Below, in pieces: positions 6,092 to 8,758 of a stretch of 8,758 bases of DNA. The stretch lies in assembly GCA_023266435.1 (NCBI GenBank), contig JAHFQF010000094.1, forward strand, positions 1-8,758. Direction: 5' to 3'. Source of the DNA: Legionellales bacterium (GTDB lineage: Bacteria; Pseudomonadota; Gammaproteobacteria; Berkiellales; Berkiellaceae). The position numbers and the translations under genes were made by a program. A model generated the notes under the pieces. That model was given only the letters and a program-made list of their open reading frames with translations. It ran no database searches and was not told the origin of the DNA. Position 1 is the first letter of the stretch. Each line of letters begins with the position of its first letter.

Positions 6092-6664
6092 TTAAAACCA
6101 ACGACCAATGGTCACTAAGACCATATTTACACCTGAATTGCTATCGCCTAATGAAGCATTGGAATAGTGTATCAAACGCCAGTTCAGATCATACTCTTGC
6201 TGCTGACCAAAAATAAAGCCCCCACCAATTCTGTCTTCAAACTGAAAATGCAAAGAAAACCGTTTATCAGCCAACTCTGTTTTTGAAAACCAACTCATGC
6301 CTACACCCATTTCTGCATAGGGCCAATATTGGCCCCAGACAGGCTCTTGACGCATATATCGTAACTGGGGACCCGTGGTATACACAGACATGGAGTCATC
6401 CACCACATCTCTGCGTAATTGCAGTTTTCCATCCCAATAGGCGGCACTGGCCTCCCAAAACCCATGTATGGCCCATGTTCGCTCTTTAAGCCAGAGTGGT
6501 CCTAAATCCCATAATACTGCCATGCGGTAAGGTGTAATATCCGACTCCCCATCACCCACACTGGCTGCCATGCCAACACGTGAATAGAGCGCAGCATTGG
6601 CTTGAGTTGAGACACTGCACAACAGCACACTCAAGCAGATTGCTCGAGCGAAAATCATTGACAT
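6092..6664 (-). CDS. PagL-like lipid A 3-O-deacylase family, outer-membrane beta-barrel
   Basis: A 190-residue protein of the acyloxyacyl hydrolase (PagL) family. These small outer-membrane barrels remove the 3-O-linked acyl chain from lipid A. A signal peptide (about residues 1-24, ending TQANA) precedes a strand-rich domain that ends in Phe, as outer-membrane barrels do. The family signature is near the C-terminus: FQFED (140-144), then HYSNASLGDSNSGVN, where His166, Ser168, Asn169 and Asn176 match conserved PagL positions. The position corresponding to the catalytic Glu140 of P. aeruginosa PagL is Asn180, so activity is uncertain. The start chosen is ATG at 6664, with AAGGA 8 nt upstream. 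ATG at 6670 has too short a spacing. A GTG at 6700 would give 202 residues, but it lacks a ribosome binding site and would make the signal peptide too long. The gene is first of a pair with rpe and divergent from the tetR gene. Confidence 0.82.
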   Translation of the reverse strand: MSMIFARAICLSVLLCSVSTQANAALYSRVGMAASVGDGESDITPYRMAVLWDLGPLWLKERTWAIHGFWEASAAYWDGKLQLRRDVVDDSMSVYTTGPQLRYMRQEPVWGQYWPYAEMGVGMSWFSKTELADKRFSLHFQFEDRIGGGFIFGQQQEYDLNWRLIHYSNASLGDSNSGVNMVLVTIGRWF

Positions 6665-6704
6665 ACTCATTATCCTTGAAAACCAATTTAGCTTATTCAC
6701 TTTA

Positions 6705-6733
6705 ATATTAGTTATTTCTCTATGTTGTTTCCA
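6705..6733 (-). promoter_or_regulatory. Weak candidate promoter for the PagL-like gene and rpe
   Basis: On the minus strand TGGAAA (6733-6728) and TAATAT (6710-6705) are 17 nt apart, each matching the sigma-70 consensus at 4 of 6 positions. The predicted start near 6698 would exclude the GTG at 6700 and fits translation from 6664. The match is weak. Confidence 0.28.
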
Positions 6734-6745
6734 GGGAGTTTGGGT

Positions 6746-6773
6746 TTGAAAGTCATAATAACTATGTTACACT
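6746..6773 (+). promoter_or_regulatory. Candidate promoter of the tetR-family gene
   Basis: TTGAAA (6746-6751) and TACACT (6768-6773) are 16 nt apart, with 5 and 4 of 6 consensus matches. Transcription would start near 6780, immediately at the 8-bp palindrome TTGTACAA (6781-6788), a candidate autoregulatory operator half. The start codon lies about 35 nt downstream. Confidence 0.42.
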
Positions 6774-6815
6774 GCACACTTTGTACAAGAATTAAGTCAG
6801 TAAAGAGGTATTAAC

Positions 6816-7391
6816 ATGACGAGAGTACACCGAAACGATAAAAGAGAACGCTTGGTGGACGCAGCAGATGTGTTGATCTATCAGCAATCATTTCACAACA
6901 CCACCCTCGCTGATATTGCGAAATTGGCAGAAGTACCGTTGGGTAATGTGTATTATTATTTCAAAACTAAAAGCGATATCATTGTTGCTGTGCTATCAAA
7001 ACGTGCGCATGATTTACAAACACTTTTTGAACAACTGTCACAAGCATCCACACCTGAAGCACGCTTAGCTGGTTTTGTTGAATTTTTCTCAAACAATGAA
7101 AATATTGCGCGTTTTGGTTGTCAATTTGGTAGTTTGTGTCAAGAATTGTCTAAGCAACCTGAGCATCAAGACATCGCAAAACAAGCCGCTCAATTACTCA
7201 GCACACTGATCCAGTGGATTGAACAACAATTCAAAGCAATGAATCAAAGTGAACCAACTGCTAAGCAAAACGCAGAACTGTTTTTCTCAAAAATTCAAGG
7301 TCTTTGCTTATTATCCTTGATATTCCATGACCCTAAATTGCTTGCCAGAGAAAGCGCATCTTTAAGTACTTGGGTAGCAGACTTCGCTTAA
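6816..7391 (+). CDS. TetR/AcrR-family transcriptional regulator
   Basis: A 191-residue one-component repressor. The N-terminal helix-turn-helix is clear: residues 12-55 contain LVDAADVLI, TTLADIAKLAEVPLGNVYYYFKTKSD, with the recognition helix around 41-49 and the typical VYYYF-K-K end. The rest (about 60-191) is the helical ligand-binding and dimerisation domain. It includes GCQFGSLCQEL (about 100-110), a pattern seen in many TetR proteins, and a late stretch with QGLCLLSLIF. The ATG at 6816 follows an AGAGG ribosome binding site (6804-6808). It is transcribed away from the PagL-like gene across a short shared region, the usual layout for a TetR repressor and its target, so it may control lipid A modification as well as itself. 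The ligand cannot be inferred. A hairpin and the convergent djlA follow its stop codon. Confidence 0.93.
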   Translation: MTRVHRNDKRERLVDAADVLIYQQSFHNTTLADIAKLAEVPLGNVYYYFKTKSDIIVAVLSKRAHDLQTLFEQLSQASTPEARLAGFVEFFSNNENIARFGCQFGSLCQELSKQPEHQDIAKQAAQLLSTLIQWIEQQFKAMNQSEPTAKQNAELFFSKIQGLCLLSLIFHDPKLLARESASLSTWVADFA

Positions 7392-7417
7392 ACAGCGCAT
7401 CTTTTAGATCCCATTGC

Positions 7418-7448
7418 AAAAAGCTAACGGGCCGACACAGATCGGCCC
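7418..7448 (-). terminator. Hairpin terminator candidate for djlA
   Basis: A perfect 7-bp GC-rich stem, GGGCCGA (7429-7435) and TCGGCCC (7442-7448), with a 6-nt loop lies 7 nt past the djlA stop. On the minus strand it is followed by GTTAGC and a run of five T (7422-7418). The T run starts 6 nt after the stem, farther than in a classic terminator. On the plus strand no T run follows, so it is less likely to stop tetR transcription. Confidence 0.45.
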
Positions 7449-7455
7449 CTGCACT

Positions 7456-8343
7456 CTATGATTGGCCGCGTGCCTTTATAATCAAATCGTATGCTTTCTG
7501 GATTTTCTGTGTTTTCTCAGTAGCCATTTTCATCATCTCTTCAGGTAGCCCTTGGGCTACTAATTTATCAGGATGATGTGTGCTCATGAGTTTACGATAC
7601 GCTTTTTTAATATCAGAGAGAGAGGCTTGTGGTGTGACACCTAGAACGCCATAGGCTTCTTTTAAAGGATCAATACCGGCACCATAATCCTGCTGATGTG
7701 TCCGGGAGTGTTGTGATCCATACTGAAAATGATCGTGAGATCTTTGTCTTTCATGCCAGCGTCTCTCTCTGCTATGAAACTGAAACCCTTCTCTAAACGC
7801 ACGCTCTGCCTGTAGTCTTGCTTCACATTGTGCTAATACAAAACGTGAAATATGTAATTCATCACAAATGATTTCTAATAATTTTCTTTCGTTCGGGTTA
7901 CATACTCCATCGGCATACACTGCTTGTAATTGGATTTCCAAAAATAGTTGTAGTAAATGCGGATGTCTAGCACACTGTTGATAGAGCTCAGACAATGCTT
8001 TCCTAAAATGAAACTCTTCGCTTTTTCCCTCTCGAAAGTACTTCATGGCCTGCTGCCGTTGTTTCTCGTCGAGCCGTAGTTCTTGCATTAAATTTCTGGC
8101 CATTTGAATTTCTGATTCATTAATACGGCCATCCGCTTTGGCGATGTGTCCCATGACTAGAAACGTGAGTTTGAAAAAAATAGTTTGGATCTTAGCGCGA
8201 GTTTCCGCATTGGCACCAAAAGGTTGCATATTGATGGCCAAACCTTTATCAAATAAATGACCAATGAATACACCGAAGATCAATCCGATGTGCTTAGCAA
8301 ATAAAAAGCCAAAAAAAGCACCGATGAGCTTACCTATCATCAT
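7456..8343 (-). CDS. djlA: DjlA, membrane-anchored DnaJ-like co-chaperone
   Basis: A 295-residue co-chaperone that stimulates DnaK at the inner membrane. The DjlA domain order is complete: a short N-terminal glycine-rich membrane segment (about residues 4-30, GKLIGAFFGFLFAKHIGLIFGVFIG), a TerB-like acidic helical domain (about 55-175, with ADGRINESEI and YADGVCNPNE, the paired metal-loop-like repeats), a His/Arg/Gln-rich linker (about 188-225) and a C-terminal J domain (about 228-295) with HPD at 257-259. The J domain at the C-terminus, not the N-terminus, is diagnostic. The start ATG at 8343 is followed at once by a second ATG; the ribosome binding site is weak (GGTG). It lies 56 nt downstream of murU on the same strand, as in Pseudomonas-type genomes. 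It also has a good -10 box of its own, so it can probably be transcribed separately. Confidence 0.96.
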   Translation of the reverse strand: MMIGKLIGAFFGFLFAKHIGLIFGVFIGHLFDKGLAINMQPFGANAETRAKIQTIFFKLTFLVMGHIAKADGRINESEIQMARNLMQELRLDEKQRQQAMKYFREGKSEEFHFRKALSELYQQCARHPHLLQLFLEIQLQAVYADGVCNPNERKLLEIICDELHISRFVLAQCEARLQAERAFREGFQFHSRERRWHERQRSHDHFQYGSQHSRTHQQDYGAGIDPLKEAYGVLGVTPQASLSDIKKAYRKLMSTHHPDKLVAQGLPEEMMKMATEKTQKIQKAYDLIIKARGQS

Positions 8344-8372
8344 ATTAACACCAGACTCAATTTGTTTAAGTT

Positions 8373-8378
8373 ATTATA
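8373..8378 (-). promoter_or_regulatory. -10 box upstream of djlA
   Basis: On the minus strand a consensus TATAAT occupies 8378-8373, about 30 nt before the djlA start codon. The -35 region is poor (best TGAATA at 18-nt spacing), so the promoter may be weak or activator dependent. It lies wholly within the 56-nt murU-djlA gap. Confidence 0.4.
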
Positions 8379-8399
8379 GTAACATAAGGCTCGGAATAT

Positions 8400-8758
8400 T
8401 CATAATCGACTGGTTGAGTGATTTTGTAAGTATTTTTCTAAACTTGCCAATCTCTCTACTGTGCCCACATCAGACCATAAGCCACAGTAGGCTTCTCCAC
8501 TGAGTTGTTTCTGCTGAATGGCGTCTAGGAAAAAAGGTAACATGGGGGTAGGTTTGACAGGAGCAGCTTGAAAAAAATCCGGGTGATAAATACCGATACC
8601 ACTGTAGGTATAAGGACGCTGTGCTGTGTGAGTGCAGACTAGCCCTTCTGCGGTTACATCGAAATCCCCTTTATGCCAAGCCGGATTTTTAATTAATACC
8701 AAATGCGCTAAACGTTGTGCTGGTAATTGTAATTTCCAAAAAGGATAATCCGTATACA
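8400..8758 (-). CDS. murU: N-acetylmuramate-1-phosphate uridylyltransferase family, C-terminal part (5' end outside window)
   Basis: The last 118 residues of a sugar-phosphate nucleotidyltransferase; the N-terminal nucleotide-binding half is beyond position 8758. The visible part has YPFWKLQLPAQRLAHLVLIKNP, then TYSGIGIYHPDFF and CGLWSDVGTVERLASLEKYL, the typical MurU tail. MurU makes UDP-MurNAc from MurNAc 1-phosphate in the peptidoglycan recycling route that bypasses de novo synthesis and confers intrinsic fosfomycin tolerance in Pseudomonas. Many homologues are labelled mannose-1-phosphate guanylyltransferase. Adjacency to djlA supports MurU, because the order amgK-murU-djlA is known from Pseudomonas; amgK would be expected just outside the window. 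The frame is open to the window edge, so an apparent internal start near 8702 is not the true one. The family is firm, the exact substrate less so. Confidence 0.85.
   Translation of the reverse strand, partial: YTDYPFWKLQLPAQRLAHLVLIKNPAWHKGDFDVTAEGLVCTHTAQRPYTYSGIGIYHPDFFQAAPVKPTPMLPFFLDAIQQKQLSGEAYCGLWSDVGTVERLASLEKYLQNHSTSRL

Noticed and set aside
6698..6700. GTG start for the PagL-like gene
   Set aside because: It has no ribosome binding site and gives an overlong signal peptide; the ATG at 6664 has AAGGA at good spacing.
6759..6769. TAAC-N3-GTTA inverted repeat within the tetR promoter
   Set aside because: Only four paired bases per arm in AT-rich sequence, too weak to call a TetR operator.
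7429..7448. Hairpin as a plus-strand terminator of the tetR gene
   Set aside because: No T run follows on the plus strand; the only T run is on the minus strand, favouring djlA.
8700..8702. Start codon of a separate 100-aa gene at the murU end
   Set aside because: The frame stays open to the window edge and the upstream residues fit MurU, so this is an internal codon of a truncated gene.

Overview
The window looks like chromosomal DNA of a low-GC gammaproteobacterium. Sampled stretches of most genes are about 40% G+C. The organism has an outer membrane (PagL-like lipid A deacylase, DjlA) and a MurU-type cell-wall recycling enzyme next to djlA, as in Pseudomonas and relatives. A Legionellales-like bacterium would fit, but no single marker here fixes the taxon.

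Layout. Positions 1-3869 hold three minus-strand genes read toward position 1. They are a large fused alpha/beta E1 of a 2-oxoacid dehydrogenase complex (first in the operon), a glutaryl-CoA dehydrogenase, and the start of an unrecognised protein cut by the window edge. The enzymes suggest oxidation of a 2-oxoacid to an acyl-CoA followed by FAD-dependent oxidative decarboxylation. No E2 or E3 is present here.

Positions 3870-4232 are a divergent intergenic region. Its main content is a 161-bp element (3947-4107) that is an inverted repeat along its whole length: perfect 16-bp ends, arms of about 79 nt and a 4-nt loop. This is the architecture of a MITE or fold-back repeat. Its left end seems to supply the -35 box of a promoter for the E1 operon, whose -10 overlaps an 8-bp inverted repeat that could be an operator. 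A decayed second copy of the element end may lie just outside its right end.

Positions 4233-5298 are a plus-strand pair: a 159-aa protein with three predicted membrane segments (unrecognised) and an exported beta-carbonic-anhydrase-like protein. Their G+C is higher than that of their neighbours and they sit beside the fold-back element, so they look like an acquired cassette. This is the least ordinary part of the window.

Positions 5417-6700 are a minus-strand pair: a PagL-like outer-membrane lipid A 3-O-deacylase with an unusual residue at the presumed acidic catalytic position, then rpe (ribulose-phosphate 3-epimerase) 9 nt downstream. A TetR-family repressor (6816-7391) is divergent from this pair and could control lipid A remodelling. 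djlA (7456-8343) converges on tetR, and a hairpin lies between the two stop codons. Upstream of djlA on the same strand is the C-terminal part of murU, cut by the window end.

No rRNA, tRNA, CRISPR array, complete transposase or prophage gene was found.
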